A stretch of DNA of 23,002 bases from an uncultured Bdellovibrionales bacterium (GTDB lineage Bacteria; Bdellovibrionota; FAC87; UBA2466). Every line of letters begins with the position of its first letter. The stretch's first letter is position 1. The notes beneath the pieces were generated by a model. It did no database searches. It was given only the letters and a program-made list of their open reading frames with translations, and was not told the DNA's origin. The translations under genes and the position numbers were made by a program. The DNA lies in the NCBI GenBank assembly GCA_937903155.1, contig CALCZU010000072.1, positions 1 to 23,002 of the forward strand, read 5' to 3'. Below are positions 14,493 to 22,931 of the stretch, piece by piece.

Positions 14493-14894
14493 CTAGAGAG
14501 AGTAATTTTTACCCTTAACCTTGTAGGTTTTGGAAACTGAAAAAAGTCGTTCTTCTTTTTCGTTCATCAATGCAAAGGCCTTGGTGTTTCCACTCATCAC
14601 TGCGGCCGTTGGCCAAGCAGTGTGGGTATCGAGATGACAGTGAAACATTTCGTTCTTTTTGAAATAATCCGCGTAGATGATTCCGATGAGGCGGTTACCA
14701 CCAGCATCTTTGGCATCGAATTCAGTTCGGGTGCCTAAATCAATCGTTCCAATTTCGATATTTTTGTACTCGGTTTTCGCCAGGAGCCGCAAAATTTCTT
14801 TTTTGAGACAACCCTTTTCCCCTTCGGCTTCCGGAACAGTCGTCGCAAAAGACAAGTTATTTAAAAGCAATGCAAATAAAAAGAGATGTTTCAT
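14493..14894 (-). CDS. Small exported protein of unknown function behind a Fur box
   Basis: 133 aa; no family recognised. The ATG at 14894 has AAAGGA six bases upstream, a very good ribosome site. Residues 1-17 form a signal peptide (LFLFALLLNNLSFA). The mature protein is about 115 residues with a mixed alpha/beta look. It has two cysteines (one in KGCLKKE, one in FHCHLDTHTAW), the latter within a small His cluster. A strong Fur site overlaps its promoter, so expression is probably raised on iron limitation. A periplasmic role in metal stress is therefore a reasonable guess but not shown. It ends 14 bp from the convergent peptidase gene, without a terminator. Confidence 0.75.
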   Translation of the reverse strand: MKHLFLFALLLNNLSFATTVPEAEGEKGCLKKEILRLLAKTEYKNIEIGTIDLGTRTEFDAKDAGGNRLIGIIYADYFKKNEMFHCHLDTHTAWPTAAVMSGNTKAFALMNEKEERLFSVSKTYKVKGKNYSL

Positions 14895-14941
14895 AAAGAG
14901 TTCCTTTCAATGAAACAGTCAATATTATCTCTACTGCGCGC

Positions 14942-14970
14942 TGTCAATAATGATAATCATTCTTATTATC
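14942..14970 (-). promoter_or_regulatory. Two overlapping Fur boxes on a TTGACA -35 element
   Basis: Positions 14946-14964 match 16 of 19 bases of the Fur consensus, with a perfect AATGATAATCATT core. A second 19-mer at 14952-14970 (GATAAT at one end, ATTATC at the other) matches 15 of 19. Together they form the overlapping arrangement bound by two Fur dimers. On the minus strand a perfect TTGACA (14942-14947) abuts and overlaps the box, pointing at the small exported gene 50 bp away. The matching -10 is not clear-cut (TAATAT or TATTGA). The divergent propeller gene could also be affected. Confidence 0.8.
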
Positions 14971-15128
14971 ATTTCTCATTTGCCTTAGCGACCGTGGTTG
15001 ACTCCATTTCTGTTGGTAGCCTGCCAATCTACCCTTGGCCGAATCGGCATGGGTTATCTGAGCCTTTCTTTTTGAAAACCTGTAAACCGCTGGATTTTAT
15101 CCTTTGGAGAAGCTAAGACTGATCCCAT

Positions 15129-16727
15129 ATGAAAAAAGTCAATCTTCTGATTTTATTTTGCCTCTTAATTAACTTCTCCGCATTTTCGGGGAATGAAGGT
15201 GGGGCAAATGGAGATCGCGTCTCCGCCTGGGTGACCGAGATGGGATATCATATTTATGAAGAACTTTCGCGACGCGAACTTCTTGGAAATCCTTTGCATG
15301 CCGATTTAAAAGCATCCCAGTTTAAGAACGCCCTCGAAAAGACTTCCCTTGTTTTAGTCGACAAAAATAATCTCTCAGAAATCCCAAACCAGTACGGCGA
15401 AGTGAAAGATATCAAATTCGTTTTAGACAAAAACACAAACGCGCCGCTATTACTTTTAAATCGTGAGGTATGGACTCAGCTTTACAACGACAAGAAAGCG
15501 GAATACCGAACCGTCTTTCATGGCTACCTATATGCGACAGGCCTCGACGATCGCAAATATCAGTATTCCTCCCTTCTTGAATTACTTTCTCCCGCTACGG
15601 CGCCTGTTGCTATCTTTAAAAAGAATATCAATTTTGATTTCGTCTCTCCGTCACACGACGGCGGATTCATCGGAATTGAGGATTACGGCAATATCTTGCG
15701 TTTTGACAAAAACGGAAAACGTCTCTGGAGTTTTGTCGATGACAAACATGAACTCTCTTTTCGAGGTATTTACCCGACTAAAGACGGAGGATATCTTGCG
15801 GTCGGAAAACAAGATATCGCACTGGCATTAAACGTCAGCCAATCCATTTTTTATAAGTTTGACGACAAGGGAAAGGTCGTTTGGAAACAGAAGCATTGTT
15901 TGCCAAAATATTCGGAGAAGGAACACAATTGCCTCGGAAACATGGCTTTCGGTGCCTTCGAAGAGAGTGACGGAAATTTCACGGTTCTTGTTTCCAAAGG
16001 GAGAAAAGATTACGCCGATCCAAAGCAGACAACACTTTTAAAGATCAACTCTTCGGAGCACGCAAAGACCTCCTACACAAACGAGAACAAAGAGCTCGTG
16101 ACGATGAAAAAAACTCGCAATGGCGGCTTTCTTCTCGCAGGCTACACGGTCAGCAAAGACGACACAAAAAAAGTGGAGACCCATCTTGCGTATCTGCAAA
16201 AGATTAACGCCGATTTACAAACGGAGTGGGAAAAGACGCTTTCGCCGGGAAAGGCTTGGGACGTCATTGAAAGCAGCAAGGGAGATATTTACGTCGTTGG
16301 AGAAAAAAATATCCGTGTAGCCCACGACTGGATCACAGAACCTATCGCCTATCGAATCACCGCTAAAGGCGAAGTGGTTTGGGAAAAATCCCTTCACTTT
16401 ACAAGCCGTGAGGTGGAATACCCAGAACGACAAGGGACTTCGGGATGTGCCAACAGCGTTTCCGAAGACGATCTTGGAAATATTTGGATTTCGGGCGGAA
16501 GCAACCTCACTCAGCGAAAACATCAAATGGTCTACATAGGGCCGAAGCACGGGCACGAGTGGATGGATAAAAATGGCTTCGTCTACCGATATTCGCCCGC
16601 TAGCGGAAAATCCAACTACAAAATTTTTCCCGGCACCACACGCCTCGCAACATTTCTCACAAACACCGCAACCCTTGTGATGAGCGGAGATTACCTCTTC
16701 ACGAATATTTTCCTAAGCCAGTTTTAA
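15129..16727 (+). CDS. Exported beta-propeller-like protein of unknown function
   Basis: 532 aa. Residues 1-20 form a signal peptide (LLILFCLLINFSAFS). The N-terminal domain (to about 155) contains HGYLYATGLDDRKYQYSSLL. The rest has spaced repeats of the form FDKNGKRLWSF, FDDKGKVVWKQ and ITAKGEVVWEK, each near a GGF or GGY turn, as in PQQ-type or WD-like propeller blades. This suggests a ligand-binding propeller without an obvious active site. The ribosome site before ATG 15129 is weak. Its stop codon overlaps the stop of the convergent yihY-type gene by 4 bp. Confidence 0.72.
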   Translation: MKKVNLLILFCLLINFSAFSGNEGGANGDRVSAWVTEMGYHIYEELSRRELLGNPLHADLKASQFKNALEKTSLVLVDKNNLSEIPNQYGEVKDIKFVLDKNTNAPLLLLNREVWTQLYNDKKAEYRTVFHGYLYATGLDDRKYQYSSLLELLSPATAPVAIFKKNINFDFVSPSHDGGFIGIEDYGNILRFDKNGKRLWSFVDDKHELSFRGIYPTKDGGYLAVGKQDIALALNVSQSIFYKFDDKGKVVWKQKHCLPKYSEKEHNCLGNMAFGAFEESDGNFTVLVSKGRKDYADPKQTTLLKINSSEHAKTSYTNENKELVTMKKTRNGGFLLAGYTVSKDDTKKVETHLAYLQKINADLQTEWEKTLSPGKAWDVIESSKGDIYVVGEKNIRVAHDWITEPIAYRITAKGEVVWEKSLHFTSREVEYPERQGTSGCANSVSEDDLGNIWISGGSNLTQRKHQMVYIGPKHGHEWMDKNGFVYRYSPASGKSNYKIFPGTTRLATFLTNTATLVMSGDYLFTNIFLSQF

Positions 16728-17587
16728 GCGGATTCTTTTTCCTGAAGATAGATTGAATACTGTGCCGCGAAAAGAAAAGCGCGACTGACATAGTAAATCC
16801 AGACAATCATCATAATGAACGTAAAGAAGGGACCAAAAGTTCCCGCATTCATAAAACTATAATACTTCGCATAAATTTCGTAACTAAACCGTCCCACGAT
16901 GAAGAAAAGTAAAAACAAAACACTTCCTCGAAAAGCAAAAACGAGTTTCACCTTTTGCAGCGGCATCAGTTTGTAGATAAACGTGATGGCGACAATGACC
17001 GCTAAAGTACCTAGCAGCGCCACGAGCATCTTAATACTCAAAAGATCCCAACTCCCAAATTGTTCCGGGAAAATAACCTTTAGGAAACTCGTATCGGTGG
17101 TTGAGGCGAGCAACAGAAGCGTGCTTGTTGCGACCATCACCATAAAACAAAGTCCACTCACCAGATTTGTGATCAAAGCGTTACGACCCGTACGACGTTC
17201 TGAGATTTGCTCAAACGCGTAGTGAAGAACATTAAAAAGCTGAAACGCGGACCAAGCGCACAAAGCGACGTTAAAAATATTCGCGAGCGAGTTCTGTTTG
17301 AGAACCTGCATAAAGTTTTCCGCCATTCCGGCATCGGTTGAGGGCAGAATCGAATCTAAGAACTGCTTTAGCTTTTCTTGGCTCTGCGGATCGACCTCCG
17401 CGGAACTGATTTGTCGAAAAAGATACTGGCTCCCCGCAAAACAAAGAATCAAAAACGGAAACATCGAAAAGATGGAAAAGAAAGCGATGCTCGAAGCGAG
17501 GAGGGGCACGCGATTTCGCTTCGCAAGCTGACGAGTTCCCGCCATATCATCCAAAAACTCGTTAAGCATTTCCATCAACTCTTGCAT
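16724..17587 (-). CDS. YihY/BrkB family inner-membrane protein
   Basis: About 287 aa from the ATG at 17587, which has AAAGAAAA upstream. A GTG at 17611 would add eight residues but has no ribosome site. The family motif LLASSIAFFSIFSMFPFLI marks the first membrane helix. Five further helices follow, with the polar-turn motif NAGTFGPFFTFIMMIVWIYY before the last. The family is widespread; it was once called RNase BN, but that activity belongs to another protein, and the true function is unsettled. Its long leader region contains the large nested hairpin at 17703-17771. Confidence 0.88.
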   Translation of the reverse strand: MQELMEMLNEFLDDMAGTRQLAKRNRVPLLASSIAFFSIFSMFPFLILCFAGSQYLFRQISSAEVDPQSQEKLKQFLDSILPSTDAGMAENFMQVLKQNSLANIFNVALCAWSAFQLFNVLHYAFEQISERRTGRNALITNLVSGLCFMVMVATSTLLLLASTTDTSFLKVIFPEQFGSWDLLSIKMLVALLGTLAVIVAITFIYKLMPLQKVKLVFAFRGSVLFLLFFIVGRFSYEIYAKYYSFMNAGTFGPFFTFIMMIVWIYYVSRAFLFAAQYSIYLQEKESA

Positions 17588-17702
17588 GTTTTCTTTTCGG
17601 AAATTTGACACACATAGATAAGTCTATTTTTAACGTCCGTTAACGCATCAAGTCTTATGTGCTGCGGCGAGACTACCTGAGTTGAGTCAATCTCTGCTAG
17701 GA

Positions 17703-17788
17703 TGGAGTCATGGATTGTTCCGGGCTGTATGGGATGACCTAATTAGGTCTATACAGCCCGGGACCACTCCAAACGGCCCCACTCCAAA
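17703..17788. repeat. Long nested hairpin with an inner palindrome and 9-bp direct repeats
   Basis: CCGGGCTGTAT (17720-17730) pairs perfectly with 17751-17761 and extends by three further pairs, one of them G-T. Outside this, TGGAGT (17703-17708) pairs with ACTCCA (17766-17771). Inside it lies a perfect palindrome GACCTAATTAGGTC (17736-17749). CACTCCAAA occurs twice, at 17765 and 17780. There is no T tract, so it is not a normal terminator, and it lies between divergent genes. It may be a structured leader or small RNA, an operator, or a mobile-element remnant. Confidence 0.65.
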
Positions 17789-17869
17789 GGGCAAAATTCT
17801 CCTCCCCTTTTCAGAATTTCTTCTTTAACCTCTCCCTAAAATAAAGCCAGACAAGATTCGGGAGCGGTC

Positions 17870-18388
17870 ATGATCCTTTCAGGAAAAAAAATTTTAGAAG
17901 AGATGAACAATGGAAAAATTGTCATCGAACCCTTTGTCGCCAAGCAAATGGGGCCCAATAGCTACAACTTAAGACTCCACAAAGAACTCGCCGTTTACGA
18001 AAAACACCAGCTCGATATGAAAAAGGAAATGAAGCTGAAACGCTTTGAGATTCCCGATACAGGTTTAGTCTTACAACCCGGTCGTCTCTACCTCGGCCGG
18101 ACCGCCGAGTACACCGAAACCAAAAACTTAGTTCCGATGCTCGAAGGCCGATCTTCAATCGGAAGGCTCGGACTCTCAGTCCATATCACGGCCGGCTTTG
18201 GAGATGTGGGCTTTCGCGGGTTCTGGACATTGGAAATTTCAGCCCTTCAACCTGTGAAGATTTATCCCGATGTCGAAATCTGCCAGATTTTTTACCACCA
18301 AATCGCGGGCGAATTCGACGCTTACAAAAGCAAAAAATACCAAGACAGCCAGGACATCAAGCCCAGTCTGCTTTATCAAGAACTGTAA
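17870..18388 (+). CDS. dcd: dCTP deaminase
   Basis: 172 aa. It deaminates dCTP to dUTP for thymidylate synthesis; bifunctional relatives go on to dUMP. The signature EGRSSIGRLGLSVHITAGFGDVGFRG contains Arg94 and two serines of the active site, and Glu122 in TLEIS is the expected general base. The N-terminus ILSGKKILEEM and the motif PNSYNLRLH (usual family form P.SxDLRL) also fit. GGGAG stands six bases before the ATG. The ITAGFGDVGFRG wording resembles both mono- and bifunctional family members, so dUTPase activity cannot be excluded. It ends 3 bp before the stop of the convergent outer-membrane gene. Confidence 0.93.
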   Translation: MILSGKKILEEMNNGKIVIEPFVAKQMGPNSYNLRLHKELAVYEKHQLDMKKEMKLKRFEIPDTGLVLQPGRLYLGRTAEYTETKNLVPMLEGRSSIGRLGLSVHITAGFGDVGFRGFWTLEISALQPVKIYPDVEICQIFYHQIAGEFDAYKSKKYQDSQDIKPSLLYQEL

Positions 18389-18391
18389 AAT

Positions 18392-19201
18392 TCAGATTTG
18401 CATTTCGATGCCGAGGGAGTGGGCAGTGTAAAGCCGTCGAAAGTATTGTCCTCTGGGATCGGCGCCGGTGTAGTACGAATAAAAAAATCGAAAAGATTGA
18501 AACGTCGCGGGAGGATTATTTAAAGCAATTCCGGTCCTAATACTCCAGCTCGGATTGTATTCGCTGTCTTCTCTCCATTTAAAATCGGTTCCAACATAGG
18601 GAACGACTTTGAAAGCCTTAAAAGGAAGAAAATAAGAGCCGCCCGTTTGAAGCATCCACGGATTTACAATCGGCGTCGTATTCATCACTCGTTGGGCTCC
18701 GACATAAAGCTGCGCTTGTTCGGAAGGAACCCAAGCGACTTTGGCCGTGATAAATTCTCGCGAGTAAGCGATTGGAGAATCTGAGCTTCCATCTGCCAAG
18801 TGGGCCGAGATATGGGTAAAGCGAAGTTGAGCTTGAAAAGGACGACGCTCGGTTTCTAAATACATTCCAATCAGTCCGTCGGCGGTTTCGAGGGGGAAGC
18901 GACTCTCGGCTTGCTTCATTGTAAAAAAGCCCGCGCCTTCGAGTCCAAAGTGTACATCCCAATTTAAATCTTCGGTTGGGCGAATTGAAAGGAGCGAAAA
19001 ATAATTTCCGATATTGGCGTGGATTTGGGAATCGCCTTCAAACGTCAGAGACATCTGAATTTCTCTCGGATCCGCAAAAGTCAGACGAAAAAGTCTTCCT
19101 TTCGGAAGAAGTTCCATCCCGATTTCGGCGGCCATGGCAGCGCCGTGGGCAAACGTCGCCCCGACAATAAACATGAGTAGATAGATTGTTTTATTTTTCA
19201 C
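18392..19201 (-). CDS. Outer-membrane protein, probably DUF1207 family
   Basis: 269 aa, starting with GTG at 19201. That codon overlaps the stop of the upstream gene (GTGA), so translation is coupled. A signal peptide covers residues 1-24 (ends AMAA). The mature part alternates polar and hydrophobic residues, has many aromatic strand ends, and closes with RRLYTAHSLGIEMQI, as expected of a beta-barrel. The pattern PKGRLFRLTFADPREIQMS and the GQYF ending resemble DUF1207 proteins; this assignment is from memory and should be taken as probable. Function unknown; it probably works with the upstream porin-like protein. Confidence 0.78.
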   Translation of the reverse strand: MKNKTIYLLMFIVGATFAHGAAMAAEIGMELLPKGRLFRLTFADPREIQMSLTFEGDSQIHANIGNYFSLLSIRPTEDLNWDVHFGLEGAGFFTMKQAESRFPLETADGLIGMYLETERRPFQAQLRFTHISAHLADGSSDSPIAYSREFITAKVAWVPSEQAQLYVGAQRVMNTTPIVNPWMLQTGGSYFLPFKAFKVVPYVGTDFKWREDSEYNPSWSIRTGIALNNPPATFQSFRFFYSYYTGADPRGQYFRRLYTAHSLGIEMQI

Positions 19202-20022
19202 AGGAAGACAGTTATCCCAAGAATATGTTCAGTAGTTGCTTCGGCCTGGTTTGGAAACTCCACTGCATAGTGGACATTGAATTTCGGGCTAATAAAACTC
19301 GCGCCCGCACTCCAAAATGATGGATTGGCACCCTCTGTCAAAAAGCGATATCCGCCTTTGATCGAGAAATAATACGGGGTGATAAATTCGGCTCCGAATC
19401 CGTATTGGTAAGGTTTAATCTCCGATAATTTCGAGATCGCTGTTGCCGAGAAAAAGAGAAGTTGATTCCAGTTGATTCGTCCCCCGAGTGCAAACTCGCG
19501 GTAGGTATCCAAAACCTTTTTATCGCCGAAAATGGCATTTTTTAAAGTGGTCCCGACTTCTAAGACACCAAAGTGCGACAATACTCCGATATCCATATCG
19601 GTGAGTCTTTCGACGGTTCGATCTTTTCCTGTTTCGAGAACATTCGGACTCCAAATCATTTTGCCCGAAATTCCGACGGCGACGTTTTCAGAATATTTAT
19701 TACACAGAGAAACTTTTACCCCTTGAGTGGTTTGTTCGGTTCCTTGAATAGGCAATCGAAAATATCCCAGCGCTCCACCCACCGCAGACGTTTTCGTATC
19801 AAGAACGGAAACGGCAAAACCTTTTGATAAAAGATAGGTTCCATCTAAAGAATAAACATTTTGAAAAGCGCCGCTTGCAGGATTGGAATAAAGGCTGTCG
19901 TTTTGCAAACTCGCGCCCGTTAAAGATTGACCTTCGGCTCTTTCTTGAAGAGGCACGAACTCCACCGACGCCAAAAGCATCGGAGAAAAACTCAGCAAGA
20001 ATACAAAGACGACACGAAACAT
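19198..20022 (-). CDS. Outer-membrane beta-barrel protein (PorV/FadL-like)
   Basis: 274 aa from the ATG at 20022, which is preceded by GGAGAG. The frame is open further upstream but without a ribosome site or signal peptide. Residues 1-19 form the signal peptide (VFVFLLSFSPMLLAS). The mature N-terminus has SLTGASLQNDSLYSNPAS, a Gly/Asn/Pro-Ala pattern seen in UPF0164/PorV and FadL-like barrels. Alternating strands continue to the C-terminal ILGITVFL. It overlaps the following DUF1207-like gene by 4 bp. A transport or surface-complex role is likely; the substrate is unknown. Confidence 0.8.
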   Translation of the reverse strand: MFRVVFVFLLSFSPMLLASVEFVPLQERAEGQSLTGASLQNDSLYSNPASGAFQNVYSLDGTYLLSKGFAVSVLDTKTSAVGGALGYFRLPIQGTEQTTQGVKVSLCNKYSENVAVGISGKMIWSPNVLETGKDRTVERLTDMDIGVLSHFGVLEVGTTLKNAIFGDKKVLDTYREFALGGRINWNQLLFFSATAISKLSEIKPYQYGFGAEFITPYYFSIKGGYRFLTEGANPSFWSAGASFISPKFNVHYAVEFPNQAEATTEHILGITVFL

Positions 20023-20119
20023 AATGCAACTCTCCAAAATTTCTAAAACGAATCTAAATTTAAAGTGGGATGGGCGAAAAAGGTCAGGACGTTGTTTATT
20101 TATTTTACAGGCTATCTGC

Positions 20120-20506
20120 TCAAAAATAAAGGCGTCCCTCCGTCGGCACTCTAAATCCACCTTTAGTTAAAGACGTACTACCAATGAAAACGTGCGTTTG
20201 AAATGGAAATTCAATGGCATATGCCTTGCTCTCTAATCCAATGCTGAGATGAATCATCTTAAGCCAAGATTTGTTGAAGAAGCTAAAGTGGTACGTTGTT
20301 GATAGCTTCTGTAACAGTAAAGTCCCGGGAGAGTCCCTTTTACAGTCCCCCATTTCCCCCATTATGTGGCCCCGAAACACATATTCTGTCGGGGACTCTT
20401 CCGGTGGCTTTTCAAATAAAACTTTGACCAAACCCTGCAATTTCAAATACTTAAATAAGTCATTGAATTGATTGACTCTTTTTTTGATTCTGATAAATTC
20501 GGACAT
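20120..20506 (-). CDS. Hypothetical protein, uncertain
   Basis: 128 aa from the ATG at 20506; the frame stays open to 20617 but that part would run into the dksA gene. No ribosome site is clear and no family is recognised. The composition is that of a real soluble protein (charged helix FIRIKKRVNQFNDLFKYLKL, then mixed strands), with no signal peptide. If it were not coding, the stretch 20023-20560 would be an unusually long gap for this window. It is divergent from dksA and 97 bp upstream of the porin-like gene. Confidence 0.5.
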   Translation of the reverse strand: MSEFIRIKKRVNQFNDLFKYLKLQGLVKVLFEKPPEESPTEYVFRGHIMGEMGDCKRDSPGTLLLQKLSTTYHFSFFNKSWLKMIHLSIGLESKAYAIEFPFQTHVFIGSTSLTKGGFRVPTEGRLYF

Positions 20507-20560
20507 GCCGATGAAATGTCGGTGGGATGCACGCCATCCATATAAACGAGGGTACGGACA

Positions 20561-20962
20561 ATGCTCAAGATGAAACAGGCTGAAATTAAAAAACTGAAAG
20601 AAATCCTTCAAAAACAATTGGACGAATTGAAATCAGATTTTAGTCGAAACATCATTTCAATGGAAACTTCCACTGCGGTGCCTGACATTAACGATCAAGC
20701 GACCCTCGAATCCGAACGCAATTTTGAACTGCGAGTAAAAGATCGCCAACGCAAATTGATTCCAAAAGTCCAAGACGCCCTCGATAAAATCGCGGACGGA
20801 AGCTATGGAATTTGCGAATCCTGCGGCGAACCCATCGGCGTAAAACGCCTTCTTGCCAGACCCGTCACTACTTATTGCATTAACTGCAAAGCTGAGATGG
20901 AAGCCGAAGAAAAACGCGAAGAAAGCATGAACTTTCCTCCTGCGGCTCAACCTGATCTCTAA
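20561..20962 (+). CDS. dksA: RNA polymerase-binding transcription factor DksA
   Basis: 133 aa. A long N-terminal coiled coil (about 1-75) carries the tip motif D42-x-x-D45-x-A47, the acidic set needed by DksA to act with ppGpp in the polymerase secondary channel. The zinc finger is Cys85, Cys88, Cys106, Cys109 (CESCGEP ... YCINC), followed by an acidic tail. The intact DxxDxA tip argues for true DksA rather than a TraR or YocK-like relative. A ribosome site GAGGG precedes ATG 20561; a second ATG nine bases on is possible. A candidate promoter is TTGACT (20472), 16 bp, TAAATT (20494). Confidence 0.92.
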   Translation: MLKMKQAEIKKLKEILQKQLDELKSDFSRNIISMETSTAVPDINDQATLESERNFELRVKDRQRKLIPKVQDALDKIADGSYGICESCGEPIGVKRLLARPVTTYCINCKAEMEAEEKREESMNFPPAAQPDL

Positions 20963-20973
20963 GATTTATTAAT

Positions 20974-21612
20974 TTAAAAAGGAAACGCGAGTCCCAGGGC
21001 CCACGCCCCGTACGTTCGCATGGGATCTTGAGGAATAAACCCGTATTCTAAATCAGCCGTTAGGATGAGTTGAGGCGAAAGGTGTACTTGCATTCCCGCA
21101 GCAGGCGCTACGCGGTATCGAAAACTTAAGGGAGAACTTCCACTCGCATCATAGAGGGAGACCCGACTGAAAACTGCATCGATGTGATTAAATATCCCGA
21201 CGGATAAATCTACACTTTTCTTTTGAATCAAAAGCCAGTCGGCACCTAGACCTAAATCAATCAAACTTTGGGAAATCGAAACGGCCCCTTCACTTTGGCT
21301 CTTTCTAAAATAACCGAGCGAAGGACGAAAACGAAATTGAGAGAAAACAGGCAATCGATACGAAATTCTTCCGCCCCACAGCCATTGTAAACCGAGCGCT
21401 TCTTTACTTGAGACACCGCCCGCGCCGTACATTCCAAATTCAATCCCAGCAAGTCCGGGCCCTGCCGCCGAAGATTTTTTTGAATTTCTTTGCTGCGCAT
21501 TTTCTCCACGGGGAATTTCAGCTGAGGTATCTCTTGCAGGCATCAGCGGCATCGCGCGGTAGCGTGCTTCGGCAATCGTCGAGAGGGCTAGGAATAGGAA
21601 TAGGATTTTCAA
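20974..21612 (-). CDS. Exported outer-membrane beta-barrel protein
   Basis: 212 aa. Residues 1-16 form a signal peptide (ILFLFLALSTIAEA). A basic, Ser/Gln/Arg-rich segment (about 17-50) precedes a region of alternating strands with the typical terminal Phe (WALGLAFPF). About eight strands fit an OmpA/OmpX-sized barrel. The ATG at 21612 overlaps the stop of the metalloprotease-like gene by 4 bp (ATGA), so both are co-translated. Function unknown. It ends 11 bp from dksA, with no room for a terminator. Confidence 0.78.
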   Translation of the reverse strand: MKILFLFLALSTIAEARYRAMPLMPARDTSAEIPRGENAQQRNSKKSSAAGPGLAGIEFGMYGAGGVSSKEALGLQWLWGGRISYRLPVFSQFRFRPSLGYFRKSQSEGAVSISQSLIDLGLGADWLLIQKKSVDLSVGIFNHIDAVFSRVSLYDASGSSPLSFRYRVAPAAGMQVHLSPQLILTADLEYGFIPQDPMRTYGAWALGLAFPF

Positions 21613-22751
21613 AACCGACCTCCATAGGTTCCTAGGTACTTCTGGTAAATCGCACGAACATCGTTTGCTTGGCTCCCGATATTTCCGCGAGTGTTTAAAA
21701 GATTAAAGTGGCATCTTGCAATATCGCCGAAGTCGGCTGAGACATTTGTTCCGTTAATCACGTCCGGACACTGAGAAAGATTCGACATAAGCTGTACCAG
21801 CGAACGGGCATTTACGTCGTAGCCGATACGAGTTCCAATTTCATATTGAATCGAAGCCCAGATAGCGCCCCCTTCGTGAGAGTCAAAACTACCGTCGGTT
21901 AAGGCCATGCGACTGACAACATCTTGAGTAAAAGCTTTTGGAATCGTCAGGTTTCTGTTTTCCTCTGGGAAGCTGCACTGAAAAAACATCGGATCGCCTG
22001 TCGCCATAAACCCGAAATAATCTGCCATGCCTTCGTCGAGAGCGACAAAGGTGTTATCCGTCGGCTTATTGGTATTCAGAAAATCAAAATTCGTGTACGC
22101 GTTTTGAAAATAAAGCGAATTAAAAACGAGATGAGAAAACTCATGTACCATCACGCCGATATTCAATCCTAACGGAACATCTTTGACTTCATTAGTAGGA
22201 TACGAAAAGAAAAAGTTTCGGACGCCAACTTGTCCGTTGACAGTATATTGATGCGCTAAAAATTCTGCATTGTCGTTGATTTCGTAAAGCGAAACACCAT
22301 TTTTACGGCCTGCAATCGCATTGTGAACAATCCGAGTTTCATAAAGATTAGGCACCGCTTGTCCGAAATCGACACCAAACTTTTGAAAGGTGAGATAACC
22401 CTGTTCAATGGAGTAATAGAGGCTTGTCGCAAAAAGCGTATTGGAATCTAAAGCACCGTAGCTTGTTCCACTTTTCGAAAACTGCAAATCGACCGGCTTA
22501 AACCCAAAATAATCGTCGAGAATATCCGGACGAGAGCTAATATCTAAATCGTTTCGGACAACCCGTCCGACCGCGCCTCGCATATCCGTGATGCTATCGA
22601 GCGTATAAATCGGCTTTTCCGACACGCTAAATTTACAAGCGCTTCCGGAGTAATTAATCACCATCGCATTGATCGGCCCTGCGGACTTTTCTTGACTACA
22701 GCCGACTAAAACTAGCGCGGATAAAAGGCAAAATGTGCTCAGTATTTTCAT
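21609..22751 (-). CDS. Putative metalloprotease lipoprotein (gluzincin type)
   Basis: 380 aa. The signal peptide ends in the lipobox LVGC with lipidated Cys18, followed by Ser19; outer-membrane location is likely. The zinc motif H203-E-F-S-H207 is followed 33 residues later by E240-G-M-A-D244, the third-ligand pattern of the thermolysin/fungalysin-like gluzincins (HExxH, then E with ADxFG). The rest does not match a named family by eye, and a propeptide is not obvious. The gene is the first clear member of an operon with the barrel protein that follows. The ribosome site (AAGA next to the ATG) is weak. Confidence 0.8.
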   Translation of the reverse strand: MKILSTFCLLSALVLVGCSQEKSAGPINAMVINYSGSACKFSVSEKPIYTLDSITDMRGAVGRVVRNDLDISSRPDILDDYFGFKPVDLQFSKSGTSYGALDSNTLFATSLYYSIEQGYLTFQKFGVDFGQAVPNLYETRIVHNAIAGRKNGVSLYEINDNAEFLAHQYTVNGQVGVRNFFFSYPTNEVKDVPLGLNIGVMVHEFSHLVFNSLYFQNAYTNFDFLNTNKPTDNTFVALDEGMADYFGFMATGDPMFFQCSFPEENRNLTIPKAFTQDVVSRMALTDGSFDSHEGGAIWASIQYEIGTRIGYDVNARSLVQLMSNLSQCPDVINGTNVSADFGDIARCHFNLLNTRGNIGSQANDVRAIYQKYLGTYGGRF

Positions 22752-22772
22752 TCTTAGCGAGTAAGAGAGCAG

Positions 22773-22931
22773 TTACCATGCCACTGACTTCTGCCTGAGC
22801 ACACTCGGTGAATACGGTACTCGAGCGGAAATTGTCACTGTGTCTTGGGTGTATTCGACAGTCGGGTCATAAAAATTAGAAATTGTGGGATCCTCTCTCG
22901 TTAGAAAGGTTTTTTCGGGGTGGGTCGACAT
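22773..22931 (-). CDS. Possible small or partial ORF at the window edge
   Basis: A minus-strand frame is open from an in-frame TGA (22998-23000) to a TAA (22773-22775). The first ATG (22931) would give 52 aa, without a ribosome site. The translation looks coding, including TISNFYDPTVEYTQDTVTIS and ARVPYSPSVL, and remains protein-like upstream of the ATG (IGGPGLVDSNAPIR). It could be the 3' end of a gene broken by the TGA or by a frameshift, or of a gene whose start is not recognised. Pilus-type TadE/TadG proteins often end in a similar strand-rich way, but this is only a resemblance. It stops 21 bp before the lipoprotein gene. Confidence 0.4.
   Translation of the reverse strand: MSTHPEKTFLTREDPTISNFYDPTVEYTQDTVTISARVPYSPSVLRQKSVAW

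Noticed and set aside
16724..17587. Naming the YihY-type protein as ribonuclease BN
   Set aside because: That name is historical; RNase BN activity belongs to the RNase Z-type protein, and this is a membrane protein without nuclease motifs.
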